Shown piece by piece: positions 1 through 9,226 of a DNA stretch of 64,000 nt; positions within the stretch are counted from its first letter, which is position 1; each line of letters opens with the position of its first letter. The translations under genes and the position numbers were made by a program. Origin of the DNA: Pseudoalteromonas shioyasakiensis (GTDB taxonomy: Bacteria > Pseudomonadota > Gammaproteobacteria > Enterobacterales > Alteromonadaceae); contig NZ_CP077771.1 of assembly GCF_019134595.1 (NCBI RefSeq), forward strand, positions 310,001-374,000, read 5' to 3'. The notes under the pieces were generated by a model, which saw only the letters and a program-made list of their open reading frames with translations, was not told the origin of the DNA and did no database searches.

Positions 1-670
1 GATTTTTACCTGAACTTTTAGCTTTGTATAGGAGTGTGTCTGCTTTTTCGTATAACAACTCAAAATGATTAGCCTCAACACTACCTTTATCGAGGCCTAC
101 ACTTATAGTGACTTGCTTTAGATTTTCGTTTAAATCTGAAAAATCGAGTGCGCTTACAGAACAAATTAATCTTTGGGAGATCATCTTTAGTTGGTTACTA
201 TCTTGTGAAGGAAAAAATATCACAAACTCCTCCCCCCCATAACGAGCTACAATATCACTATCACGAACTTGCTGTTTTAATGTTTTCGCTACGCGATGTA
301 AAACCTTATCACCAATATTATGCCCAAAACGATCATTGATAGATTTAAAGTTATCTATATCTGCGATTAATAAAAAACCTGATTTATTATCAAGTCTATC
401 AACGCTTTGGTGGAAACCATGACGATTGAATAATTGTGTTAAGGGGTCTAACACACTTTGTTCATAATGATGTTGATTGACTCGTTTAGTTTTTACTAAT
501 TGCCACAGTGTTAATACCAGTACAACAGCAAAAATAGCAATATTAATAAACAAAATAATATTGAGCCTTGTTTGCTCTATTGCTTGTTTTTGCCAACTTA
601 CATCACTTGCAATGCAAAAATGACTAAGCAAGCTTAATATTATTAATAGAGTATATTTTGTAGTACGCAT
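1..670 (-). CDS. Membrane-anchored diguanylate cyclase (GGDEF), 3' end outside window
   Basis: This reading frame makes c-di-GMP from two GTP. It is open from an ATG at 670 to the window edge (223 residues seen), so the last residues and the stop are missing. Residues 1-22 form a signal-like hydrophobic start and a second hydrophobic segment follows near 40-60. The GGDEF domain starts at about residue 75 (DPLTQLFNR). The active-site motif is GGEEF, preceded by RDSD, the RxxD inhibitory site that binds product. The sensor part is only a short loop between the two hydrophobic segments, so the input signal is unclear. The start overlaps the end of the upstream membrane-protein gene by 47 bases, which suggests one transcript and coupled translation. 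Family call is firm; the role is inferred. Confidence 0.9.
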   Translation of the reverse strand, partial: MRTTKYTLLIILSLLSHFCIASDVSWQKQAIEQTRLNIILFINIAIFAVVLVLTLWQLVKTKRVNQHHYEQSVLDPLTQLFNRHGFHQSVDRLDNKSGFLLIADIDNFKSINDRFGHNIGDKVLHRVAKTLKQQVRDSDIVARYGGEEFVIFFPSQDSNQLKMISQRLICSVSALDFSDLNENLKQVTISVGLDKGSVEANHFELLYEKADTLLYKAKSSGKN

Positions 671-1166
671 TTTTTATTATCATATAAAGCAAAGTTCCAA
701 AACAAAGTATCGAATGAACCAACAAGCCTTGTACACCGATACTTAAAAATGAGCCAACCTGTTGCGGCTCTGTTACATCAACCAAAATACCCCAGCTAAC
801 TAACATATAGCCGATCCCAAGTAAAAGCATGATAGCTGAAATTGTGTAACCTGTTAACGGTTGAACAATACGTGAAAATAGCAATAACAAAACAAATGTG
901 AGGATACCTGCAATACTTGTTGCAGGCTCAAACCAAAATGCTGGTGCTTCCAAAAATGAATGGTTGGAATTCGCATACCAGTATTCTGGTAAAGCTAGAA
1001 TCGTAAACAAATTAAGCTCTGTCATTGCATAGAGTAGCTGTGAAAAAGTCATACTTGCGACCTCATCGGTAAATGCAATGAATGTAATGAAACCATCTGC
1101 AAGCCAAATACTTAAGCTAGAAATAGCTAATAGGAACAACATTGCGAGGGTTTGGAATGAAAACAC
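624..1166 (-). CDS. Unknown four- or five-helix membrane protein
   Basis: A 180-residue protein of unknown function. About five hydrophobic segments can be seen (near residues 5-30, 40-60, 80-105, 108-130 and 140-165), so it should lie in the inner membrane. The start is GTG at 1166 with GGAG about nine bases upstream. The gene ends 47 bases inside the diguanylate cyclase gene, and the two are probably translated together. It may carry a signal for that cyclase, but nothing in the sequence proves it. No family recognised. Confidence 0.65.
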   Translation of the reverse strand: MFSFQTLAMLFLLAISSLSIWLADGFITFIAFTDEVASMTFSQLLYAMTELNLFTILALPEYWYANSNHSFLEAPAFWFEPATSIAGILTFVLLLLFSRIVQPLTGYTISAIMLLLGIGYMLVSWGILVDVTEPQQVGSFLSIGVQGLLVHSILCFGTLLYMIIKNAYYKIYSINNIKLA

Positions 1167-1717
1167 GAGGACAAACTCCTTCCTTGAAAAGCGTAGCTAG
1201 AGTAGCACTAGTTTTTACATTTACACAATATCTCTATCAATTTCTTGAACTTATTGCATAAAAATAATCCTAATAACAACCACACAATAATGGATTTATT
1301 TTTATACTATGAAAGCAAAGGCTCGAGTATATTCCGTGTTTTTATTCGTAACTCCTGATACTTTGAGTTAACCTTGTTCAAGGAGCTAAATATCTAGATC
1401 ATACAAACGTTCCGTAAACTACGAAATCTATATGTATCTACATTACGCATTTCCCCCACGCAATCTCATAGTAGAAAAGTTTATGTCTGATTAACACTAT
1501 TCAGCCCCAAATAGTTATAACAAGTACACCTCTGAAACTAACCAAATAAGGTATCACATTACAGCTTTGTCAGAAGTCATTTCAGTTTTGGAATCAAACA
1601 TTCAACTTTTCTCTGTTTCTGAAATAAATAATCCGCAATATGACAACAGTCATAATTCTGTCATCTAACTGATCAATAATTGACGCTAATTTAATCACCT
1701 AACGTAATGAAGAAGTA
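1167..1717. other. Gene-free stretch, AT-rich
   Basis: I see no convincing gene in these 551 bases. Promoters for the flanking divergent genes should lie here. A spaced inverted repeat, ATGACA at 1640-1645 and TGTCAT at 1659-1664, stands about 55 bases before the next gene and could be an operator, but this is weak. Confidence 0.4.
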
Positions 1718-2194
1718 ATGGACAGTGCCTTGGTGCAACTTTCGTTTGCACTCCCCTCTAGTGAAGATCCTTTATGTGCGGCGCTTGCGCACACTATGGA
1801 ATACGAACAATTGCATTTTGCGGCTAATGAGCAAAAGCGTGTTGTATTTTGTTGTGTGCTGCCAGATGATGCCCACGAAGGTGATGTGATCTCTATCAGT
1901 GCAACGCGCCCTGATGCTCGTGAATCGGCCTATTTTACTGCGCACACATTAACGCAGCACGATCTAGATCAGCACGTTATTATGCTTACGTTAGAGGATG
2001 TTACTCACAGTGGTGAATTTGTTTTGCAATTAATGCTACACGGCATGCATGCAACACTTAAAGACAGCGCCCAGTTTGATGTCAGCATTGCAGCAAGCAC
2101 ATCACCAGAGCTGCTAACTGGCGATCAATCTAAAAACCATGGCTTACGCCATTACATCAGTAATCTTGGCGCAAGCTTTTTAGCCTTTTTCTAG
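1718..2194 (+). CDS. Unknown 158-residue protein
   Basis: The protein has no signal peptide or clear membrane segment. The middle (residues 40-125) is rich in alternating beta-strand-like stretches, such as VVFCCVLPDD and GEFVLQLMLHG, which could be one Ig-like domain. The C-terminus ends in a short hydrophobic run (LGASFLAFF). An AAGAAG stretch lies just before the ATG. It converges with anmK, with three bases between the stops. I do not recognise a family. Confidence 0.6.
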   Translation: MDSALVQLSFALPSSEDPLCAALAHTMEYEQLHFAANEQKRVVFCCVLPDDAHEGDVISISATRPDARESAYFTAHTLTQHDLDQHVIMLTLEDVTHSGEFVLQLMLHGMHATLKDSAQFDVSIAASTSPELLTGDQSKNHGLRHYISNLGASFLAFF

Positions 2195-2197
2195 GCC

Positions 2198-3403
2198 CTA
2201 ATCAGCAAAGCTAATTTTACCCATGGTAATATCGGGGATCCCTTGCTCGGTATTACCAAAGCGTTGTTGCCCACCCGACAAACATTCGTTAGCTAAAATA
2301 GCAAATAACACGGCTTCTTTTGCATCTGGGTTTATACCTAGCGAATCCGTATTATTGATTACAGTAAGTTCTGGGCAATTAGCCAAAATAGTTTTCATTA
2401 ATAACGGGTTATGAACCCCACCACCACTGGCGTATACAGCCACATCAGTTAAGCCTTCACTGCATTGGTTAATTGCCTTGGCAATCATGACTCCTGAAAA
2501 CTGCACTAAAGTTGCCATCACATCAAAGTGCGATAAGCTCTGCGTATTCGAGCGTGCTTGTGCCGCTGCTAAATAATCTAGATTAAACACTTCTGGCCCT
2601 GTGGTTTTTGGAAACCCTAAAGCAAAAAACGCATCATCACACAGCGCTGCAAGTAAATCTTCACTTACCGTGCCTTTTGCTGCAATTGCGGCATCTTTAT
2701 CATAATGAAGTGGTGCAAAATTACGCTGTACATAGGCATCCATAATGGTATTACCTGGGCCAATGTCAGAGCTAAAAACCGCTCGTGCATCTGCAGATTT
2801 TGGTAAGTAGGTTAAGTTTGCAATGCCCCCCATATTAAGCAAAATGCGGTTTTCGCTGGTGCTTGTGAAATACAAATAGTCACCATATACCGCAAGCGGT
2901 GCGCCTTCGCCACCCGCTGCAATATGCTTTTGTCTAAAATCACCTATGGTAGTAATTCCAGCAGTCACGGCTAGATGATCGCTATCACCAATTTGTAGTG
3001 TTGCATTGCCATACTCTGGACGATTATGTTGGTTTTTTGGGCAGTGATAAATGGTTTGCCCATGGCTGGCAATCACATCAACAAGCTCTTTTGCTATTCC
3101 CCAGCTCGCTAACGTTTTGGCAACCATTTCACCGTGTAATTGGCCAATCCAAGGGTTAAGCAAAGTGACTTCTTCAAGATCACATTCGCGTTTGGCGAAT
3201 ACCCGCTTTACACGCGTTTTGTAATCATCGTCGTAATCAACGGTAGTAAACTTTAATACTTCTACATGAGTGTTCATGCCCTGCCCTGATACTTCGCATA
3301 GCGCGATATCAAGGCCATCTAATGAGGTGCCACTCATTAGACCAATTATTAATTTTCTTTCTTTTTTTGCGCTTAAATACAGTTTTTCAATATGTTGATG
3401 CAT
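2198..3403 (-). CDS. anmK: Anhydro-N-acetylmuramic acid kinase
   Basis: AnmK cleaves and phosphorylates 1,6-anhydro-MurNAc to give MurNAc-6-phosphate, a cytosolic step of peptidoglycan recycling. The family start motif GLMSGTSLDGLD is intact. Further conserved stretches are ASHGQTIYH, NMGGIANLT, DIGPGNTIMDAY and YASGGGVHNPLL. An upstream in-frame ATG at 3457 exists, but the protein from 3403 (401 residues) is nearer the E. coli length of about 370, and only this ATG has a weak purine stretch before it. The next gene, divergent, is a TonB receptor, so uptake of a cell-wall fragment or sugar is conceivable. Function is firm; the exact start is not. Confidence 0.93.
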   Translation of the reverse strand: MHQHIEKLYLSAKKERKLIIGLMSGTSLDGLDIALCEVSGQGMNTHVEVLKFTTVDYDDDYKTRVKRVFAKRECDLEEVTLLNPWIGQLHGEMVAKTLASWGIAKELVDVIASHGQTIYHCPKNQHNRPEYGNATLQIGDSDHLAVTAGITTIGDFRQKHIAAGGEGAPLAVYGDYLYFTSTSENRILLNMGGIANLTYLPKSADARAVFSSDIGPGNTIMDAYVQRNFAPLHYDKDAAIAAKGTVSEDLLAALCDDAFFALGFPKTTGPEVFNLDYLAAAQARSNTQSLSHFDVMATLVQFSGVMIAKAINQCSEGLTDVAVYASGGGVHNPLLMKTILANCPELTVINNTDSLGINPDAKEAVLFAILANECLSGGQQRFGNTEQGIPDITMGKISFAD

Positions 3404-3662
3404 AAATAAATCACTTAAAATCAGCTTATTAGATGTAAATAAGCGGGTTGATGACATGGAATAGTTTATATTTTAAAATAATAGATTTAAAGAATAATTA
3501 TTGCAAAGACTTTTAAATTGCTTTAAAACTGTACCGGTGAGCTCCCCAAAAGGAGAACACACAAGCATCATAACAAAAAGTATGACTCATTAAATTAACT
3601 AAATGGTCTAGGTCATTCACCAACCTGCGTTGATTTAAATGATAAAACGCAAGGGAATCATC

Positions 3663-6398
3663 ATGAAAGCAAATACATCAACAGGGCATCGCTCGCTATT
3701 GCTGCTATCACCTTTAGCTCTCGCTGTAAGTTCAGTAATTAGTTATGCCCACGCAGAAGAAACTACTGAAGCAAAAAAACCTGAAGTGATCACCGTAACG
3801 GGTTCACGAATTCAACGAACCGAGCTGGTCTCTAGTAGCCCTGTGGTGAGCGTTGATGAAGCACAGATTCACCTAGACCGTGCTGTGAACGTTGAAGATA
3901 TTACCGCAAAACTGCCACAAGCTGCGGCGGGTGCTAACAGCACCGGTGCCACAGTCGGTGACTCATTTGGCTCATCAACCATAGATTTACGTGGCCTTGG
4001 CCAAAACCGCACATTGGTACTTATTGACGGCACACGCGCCGTACCATTTAGTTTTCGTAACTCGGTTGACGTGAACACCATTCCAGCCGGATTAATAAAA
4101 CGCGTTGATGTACTAACAGGTGGTGCCGCAGCGGTTTACGGTGCCGATGCTGTAGCAGGTGTTGTTAACTTTGTTTTAGACGATGATTTTACTGGCGCTG
4201 AGTTCTCAACCAGTTACGAAAGTGCCGACGGCGGTAACGAAAAGCTTAACTTTGAAGCAATTTTTGGCGGTGATATCGCCGATGGCCGTGGTCATGTAAC
4301 AGGCTACATAGGTTATACCGAACGAAAAGAGCTATTAGCTGGCGAGCGTGACTATGCGCTTGAAAACTCAACGGCAATGATCAACAGCGGTGGTTATTAT
4401 ACTGACGTTGCATCTGGCAACAGCATCGGTATTGCTGATTCAGGAGCTGTAACAAGTGAGCGTCAAACAGCTGATTTCACTCCTGACCGTTATTTAACTC
4501 AACCGATGGACCGTTTTTCCGCGGGCTTATTATTTGACGTTGATGTAAGTGACAGTGCTATTGCCTATGGCCGCGCAATGTATTCTAAAGTGACCGTAAA
4601 TGGTGCTGGTGCCAGTGGTCAAACACCGATTTTTGTAAACGAACAAGTAACGCTGAGCCAAGACAATGCGTATATTCCAGATGAACTACGCAACCAACTG
4701 ACGTTCGACAGCGAGGGCAATGCCCTTGTTAATGTTGAGCGTAACCTAGGGTTAGGCGTGCAACACACCGAAGCTGTTCGTGATTCAATGCAATTTCAAC
4801 TGGGTTTAAAAGGCGATATTACTGACTACCTATACTATGACGTATATGGCCAATACGGCAAAACTGACGAAGTAGCAACCATTTACAACAACGCTTACCG
4901 TAATGATAACAGTGGTAATAGTCGTTTTGCTGCCCTTGCAAATTCAGTGGATATTTTTGATCCAAACCATGATTTCAGCGACTTTAGCGATCCGCTGCTT
5001 TATACCACTCGCGACCGTACACAAAGTGTGATCTCAGCAACACTATCGGGTGATTCTGGGTTCTTATTTGAATTACCAGCCGGGGCTATCGACTTTGCAA
5101 TCGGTTATGAATACCGTAAAGAAACCGGTAAACAAACACCAGGGGATGCATTTAGAAACGGCACCAGCTTTGCGTCTATCAGCGCATTTGATATGGATGC
5201 AAGCTTTAGCTCTGAAGAGTTCTACGCTGAAATTTTAGTGCCTATCTTGGTTGATAAACCTTTTGCTGAAGAGCTTAGCTTTGAAGGTGCTTACCGTATT
5301 TCTGATTACTCAAATACCGAAGCAGAAGACACTTACAAACTAGGTATCAACTGGGCAATAAACAGCGATATTCGTATTCGCGCAAACCGCTTAACCGCGT
5401 TTAGAGCACCTAACTTAGGTGAGTTTGCCAGCCCAATCACAGCGCTATCGTTATCGTTATTTGACCAAAACAGCGATCAATTCGTGCCACGCCTAGCAGG
5501 GCGTTATAACGGCGATCCATGTTTACTGGGCACCGGTGATGCAACTCAATGTGCTGCTTATGGCGCGCCACCAGTTGGCACTGAGTTCGACTCAAGTACG
5601 GCAGACTATACCTATGGTGGTAACCCGAACATTAAGCCTGAACAAGCTGAATCTGATACATTAGGCATTGTTTATACACCTAGCTATTTAGAAGGCTTTG
5701 ATTTATCACTCGATTACTACAGTATTCGCGTAACAGATGCGGTAAGCCAAATTCAACCAGGTGCTGCACTGCAAAGCTGTTATGTTGACGATCCGAACCC
5801 GAATAACCCACTGTGTGGTGCGGTACTTCGCGATCCAAATACTGGTTTTATTAGCACAGCTATCGTTAATGACTTTAATTTAGCCGCTATTGAGCAAGAA
5901 GGTATCGACGTTGCAGCAAATTATGTGATTGATGCACCAGATCAAATGGGTGGCCGTTTTAGATTCTCGTACCAAGGTAACTTTGTTACTAAACAAACCC
6001 GTCAGAACAACAGCACTGTAGCCGAAGTAGACTGTAAAGGAACTTACGGCAGCGCCTGTTCGGGCGACTTTGCGAGTATCTTGCAAGCTGATTACAAACA
6101 CCGCGCAAGCATTGATTGGCAGTTAGATAACATGAATTTCCAACTTGGCTGGCGTAGAATCGGTGAAGTAGAGTATGCTGTCGACCGTTCAGAAACAATC
6201 TCAGCACAAAATTACTTAGACTTTGCCGCTGCATGGCAAGTTAATGAGGAACTTGCTGTTAACTTTGGTGTCGATAACTTATTAGACCGTGAACCACCAA
6301 CACCTGAGGTAGGCGCAAACCACTTTAACACCGTGAGTGATTATAGTGTGATTGGCCGCTCAGTCGGTGTTTCACTAAGATATGCTCCAAGCTTTTAA
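3663..6398 (+). CDS. TonB-dependent outer-membrane receptor
   Basis: An energised outer-membrane channel for a large or scarce nutrient. Residues 1-32 are a signal peptide. The TonB box lies in EVITVTGSRIQR, the plug follows to about residue 165 (IDLRGLGQNRTLVLIDG, then GGAAAVYGADAVAGVVNF), and the rest is a 22-strand barrel ending in the expected aromatic SF. The ATG at 3663 is chosen over one at 3639 because AAGGGAA lies seven bases before it. The type (short VTGSRI box, no CarboxypepD domain) is common in Alteromonadales for carbohydrate or peptide uptake. The substrate is unknown; divergent anmK hints at cell-wall material. A strong terminator follows. Confidence 0.92.
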   Translation: MKANTSTGHRSLLLLSPLALAVSSVISYAHAEETTEAKKPEVITVTGSRIQRTELVSSSPVVSVDEAQIHLDRAVNVEDITAKLPQAAAGANSTGATVGDSFGSSTIDLRGLGQNRTLVLIDGTRAVPFSFRNSVDVNTIPAGLIKRVDVLTGGAAAVYGADAVAGVVNFVLDDDFTGAEFSTSYESADGGNEKLNFEAIFGGDIADGRGHVTGYIGYTERKELLAGERDYALENSTAMINSGGYYTDVASGNSIGIADSGAVTSERQTADFTPDRYLTQPMDRFSAGLLFDVDVSDSAIAYGRAMYSKVTVNGAGASGQTPIFVNEQVTLSQDNAYIPDELRNQLTFDSEGNALVNVERNLGLGVQHTEAVRDSMQFQLGLKGDITDYLYYDVYGQYGKTDEVATIYNNAYRNDNSGNSRFAALANSVDIFDPNHDFSDFSDPLLYTTRDRTQSVISATLSGDSGFLFELPAGAIDFAIGYEYRKETGKQTPGDAFRNGTSFASISAFDMDASFSSEEFYAEILVPILVDKPFAEELSFEGAYRISDYSNTEAEDTYKLGINWAINSDIRIRANRLTAFRAPNLGEFASPITALSLSLFDQNSDQFVPRLAGRYNGDPCLLGTGDATQCAAYGAPPVGTEFDSSTADYTYGGNPNIKPEQAESDTLGIVYTPSYLEGFDLSLDYYSIRVTDAVSQIQPGAALQSCYVDDPNPNNPLCGAVLRDPNTGFISTAIVNDFNLAAIEQEGIDVAANYVIDAPDQMGGRFRFSYQGNFVTKQTRQNNSTVAEVDCKGTYGSACSGDFASILQADYKHRASIDWQLDNMNFQLGWRRIGEVEYAVDRSETISAQNYLDFAAAWQVNEELAVNFGVDNLLDREPPTPEVGANHFNTVSDYSVIGRSVGVSLRYAPSF

Positions 6399-6438
6399 TT
6401 AATCCTACTGTTTTAGCTACACAGGATTGATCCCCTCA

Positions 6439-6465
6439 AGCGCACCCTGCCCGGTGCGCTTTTTT
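6439..6465 (+). terminator. Intrinsic terminator of the TonB receptor gene
   Basis: An 8-bp stem AGCGCACC / GGTGCGCT with a six-base loop is followed by a T run, 40 bases after the stop. Confidence 0.88.
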
Positions 6466-6562
6466 ATTTTAAACAGGCAGTAATTATATCAACAATAAAA
6501 AAGCGACAGCGTTTAGATTGTTGGTTATGATATGAGCAACAAAAAGCAGCAAGGAAGATGTA

Positions 6563-7558
6563 ATGCTCAAATCAATAAAGTCAAAAATCCCATTTATTTT
6601 CCTGATTAGTATTAGTCTTTTTTGGGGTATGTATTACCAAGGTAGCCACCCATTAAATGACTTTGGTAAAGCAAACTTTGAGTGGTTATACCTACTTGAT
6701 GCACTGATAGTATTACCTGTAGTTTGCTTAATATTAATTAAAAATAAGAAAGAAGCGGCTTTTAAAGCATTGATGCTGTGCTCACTCGCTATTTTAGTGG
6801 GGAGTTACATTATTCCCGAACAAAACAAATTTTTAATGAATTACTTAGAGCAAGGTCGTTACGGGCTTTTAGCTTTGATTGTAATTTTAGAGCTAAGTGC
6901 TCTCATTACTGTGTACCTGGCAATAAAATCCGCTTTAGGCAAGCAAGCCGATCCAGATATAGCTATAGAAAGACCAATTAATAAGCTTTTCAAACAAAGC
7001 GTAATTGCAAACTTTTTATGTTTCGAAACACGGATGTGGGCTTTCTTATTTTACGCTAAACACATTAAACCAAGCTATTTCAGTGGTGAACAACATTTTA
7101 GTTACCATAAAAAAGATGGATCACAAGCTAACTTACTTGGCTTTATTTTTATTATCTTGTTAGAACTGCCACTGATGCATTTATTTTTACACTTTGTATG
7201 GTCATCATCAGCAGCAAACATTATCACTGGTTTAACTATTTTTAGCCTTTTATTCTTTACTGCAGAGTATCGAGCGGTTGCAAAGCGTCCTGTTTCTATC
7301 AGTAAGTCGCAACTTGTTATTCGCTATGGGCTATATCCTGCTTACGATATTGCTTTAGCAAATATCAAAACTATTGATTTTAATACCGACTTCATTGCAC
7401 GCGCACGCACAATCAAACGTTACAACTACTCTGGCTACCCGAATATTAAAATCACGCTCATTGAGCCTATTGGAGATATCAACACTGTTTTTCTAGGACT
7501 AGATAACCCTCAGCATTTTATAGACTCAATCAACAAGGAGCGAAAAAATGCCATTTAG
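6563..7558 (+). CDS. Unknown multi-pass membrane protein
   Basis: A 331-residue inner-membrane protein of unknown function. Hydrophobic segments lie near residues 8-25, 42-60, 70-85, 100-122, 190-215 and 217-235. The last 90 residues are soluble and look like a small beta domain (SKSQLVIRYGLYPAYDIALANIKTIDF), of the kind seen in PH-like domains of bacterial membrane proteins. It overlaps the next gene by 11 bases, so the two form an operon. The link to a helix-hairpin-helix protein does not explain its role. Confidence 0.65.
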   Translation: MLKSIKSKIPFIFLISISLFWGMYYQGSHPLNDFGKANFEWLYLLDALIVLPVVCLILIKNKKEAAFKALMLCSLAILVGSYIIPEQNKFLMNYLEQGRYGLLALIVILELSALITVYLAIKSALGKQADPDIAIERPINKLFKQSVIANFLCFETRMWAFLFYAKHIKPSYFSGEQHFSYHKKDGSQANLLGFIFIILLELPLMHLFLHFVWSSSAANIITGLTIFSLLFFTAEYRAVAKRPVSISKSQLVIRYGLYPAYDIALANIKTIDFNTDFIARARTIKRYNYSGYPNIKITLIEPIGDINTVFLGLDNPQHFIDSINKERKNAI

Positions 7559-7781
7559 CAAGCAAGAACACAACGCGCTTTTAGCACTCAAAGGTGTGGG
7601 GCCTACGGTGATAAAACGGTTTGAAGAAATTGGTATTGAATCGTTTGAGGAGTTAGCGGGGTTTGATGCCAACACCATTGCTGAGCGAGTAGCGTCGATG
7701 TTGCATTCAAGTTGTTGGCAAAATAGTCCGCAAGCAAAAGCGGCAATCACCGCCGCGATTACGCGAGCAAAGCAAGGTTAA
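7548..7781 (+). CDS. Small helix-hairpin-helix protein
   Basis: A 77-residue protein whose core, LLALKGVGPTVIKRFEEIGI, is a helix-hairpin-helix of the kind that contacts the DNA backbone without sequence preference. The second half (SFEELAGFDANTIAERVA) repeats the pattern more loosely. AAGGAG precedes the ATG by six bases. It overlaps the upstream membrane-protein gene, and its stop overlaps the stop of the convergent gene by four bases. The role is unknown. Confidence 0.75.
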   Translation: MPFSKQEHNALLALKGVGPTVIKRFEEIGIESFEELAGFDANTIAERVASMLHSSCWQNSPQAKAAITAAITRAKQG

Positions 7782-8620
7782 AGCTCAAGTACTTCTATTG
7801 CACCGCGCTTTTGCATGGTGACATACACTTTGCTTTGCGTATCGTTGAAAGCCAAATTAGTTGGGTGCTGGCCTTTTAATTGATAGCTATTTAATAGCTT
7901 GCCGGTAGGCGAGACTTCAAGCACTTTCCCTGCGCCGTAACGAGTAATAAACACATGCCCTTGATTATTAACGCGCATGCCGTCTAAGCCATGATCAGCA
8001 AACTTAATCAAAAGCTTTTTATTACTAATGTTTAAGTTCTCATCCAAGTCATATTGCCAAACAACTCGCTGCACACTCTCGTTCACATAAAGCTTAGTGT
8101 TGTCGTTATTAACCGCCACCCCGTTGGTGGTACCCATGTTTTTTTCGAGTAAATGGGTGCTGCCATCTGCATTTATACGCCACAGCTGGCCCGTTTCGTT
8201 CGCCCAGTTAGGGTCACTTGCAAACAGCGCCCCCTTTTTAGTGATAGCAATGTCATTGGGTTGATTCATTTTACTATTATGGGCAAACACTTCTGCTTTA
8301 TTGCTACCAGCAGGTACTTTTAAAATATTATGGTTAACATAGTCGGCAATAAACAAATTACCTTGTGAGTCAAACTGTAGGCCATTGCCAACGCTGTCAT
8401 CAGGTAAGCGCACAAATAACGATGTTTTACCCATGTTATCAACGCGGCCTATGGTTCCTTGCTGGGCATAGTTCACCGCGTATAAAGCACCGTTATACAT
8501 GGTTGGTCCTTCAATGCCTTGAGTGAAAACGTTATCTTTAACAAAGTCTTGGCTATCAACAGCAAAAGTTAACGGTGAGCTTAAAAGTAGTGTTATTGCC
8601 AGTGGCTTAAGTAGTTTCAT
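7778..8620 (-). CDS. Exported SMP-30/gluconolactonase-like beta-propeller
   Basis: A 280-residue protein with a signal peptide (residues 1-20, ending TFA). The body shows repeated propeller blades, with motifs such as GNGLQFDSQGNLFIAD, MNQPNDIAITKKGALFASD, TTNGVAVNNDNTKLYVNE and GLDGMRVNNQGHVFITR. These are the SMP-30/gluconolaconase/NHL pattern. Members of the family are metal-dependent lactonases or plain binding propellers; the substrate here cannot be told. It lies 11 bases after an exported small protein on the same strand, so the two are probably one operon. Confidence 0.8.
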   Translation of the reverse strand: MKLLKPLAITLLLSSPLTFAVDSQDFVKDNVFTQGIEGPTMYNGALYAVNYAQQGTIGRVDNMGKTSLFVRLPDDSVGNGLQFDSQGNLFIADYVNHNILKVPAGSNKAEVFAHNSKMNQPNDIAITKKGALFASDPNWANETGQLWRINADGSTHLLEKNMGTTNGVAVNNDNTKLYVNESVQRVVWQYDLDENLNISNKKLLIKFADHGLDGMRVNNQGHVFITRYGAGKVLEVSPTGKLLNSYQLKGQHPTNLAFNDTQSKVYVTMQKRGAIEVLEL

Positions 8621-8631
8621 AGGTCTTCCTT

Positions 8632-9039
8632 TTACTCATTTAAACTCGTGTATACCGCTAAAATCGGGTATTCGTTTTCACCAAAAGATAATGTCAAAGA
8701 GCGCTTTTCGCCATCATCTAACTTAATACCTTCGTCAAAGCTTTGAGGATGTACACGACGCCCATCGGCAAATAGCGCCATAATATGGTCAGCCTGAAGA
8801 ATTCGCGATCCCGATGCTTTATTTTCAATCGTCACAACCGCTAAACGGCGACCACTTTCACTGCTCATTAATACACTATGGACAATGCTAAATTGGCTTT
8901 GCTTAGGGTAACGCTTGGCATCATTCTCAAATGAAAAAGCACTGCCAGAGAGCATGACTGGATCCACTGATAATACATCAGTATTGGCTTGCAGAGAGGT
9001 TGCAAAAACTGCTGCACACAATAATAAAATACGTTTCAT
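8632..9039 (-). CDS. Small exported protein of unknown function
   Basis: A 135-residue protein with a clear signal peptide (MKRILLLCAAVFATSLQA). The start is the ATG at 9039, which has AAGGA five bases before it; a TTG at 9054 in the same frame has none. The mature part is beta-rich and carries phrases such as RRLAVVTIENKASGS and GEKRSLTLSFGE. It precedes the SMP-30-like gene by 11 bases. I do not recognise a family. Confidence 0.65.
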   Translation of the reverse strand: MKRILLLCAAVFATSLQANTDVLSVDPVMLSGSAFSFENDAKRYPKQSQFSIVHSVLMSSESGRRLAVVTIENKASGSRILQADHIMALFADGRRVHPQSFDEGIKLDDGEKRSLTLSFGENEYPILAVYTSLNE

Positions 9040-9226
9040 ATCAATCCTTTTCAATTAGCTCAGCCTAAAAACAGCATACACCGTTCCTATAACCAGTGCA
9101 AAACCGTGAATAACTCTATAATGAGGGTGTTATTCAGCAATTACAATTTTAGTATTGATTTTTAATGTTGTGCCCGCACAACCTTAAAAGCGTATCTTAA
9201 TTTACTGCTGACAAAAGGAGCTTAGT

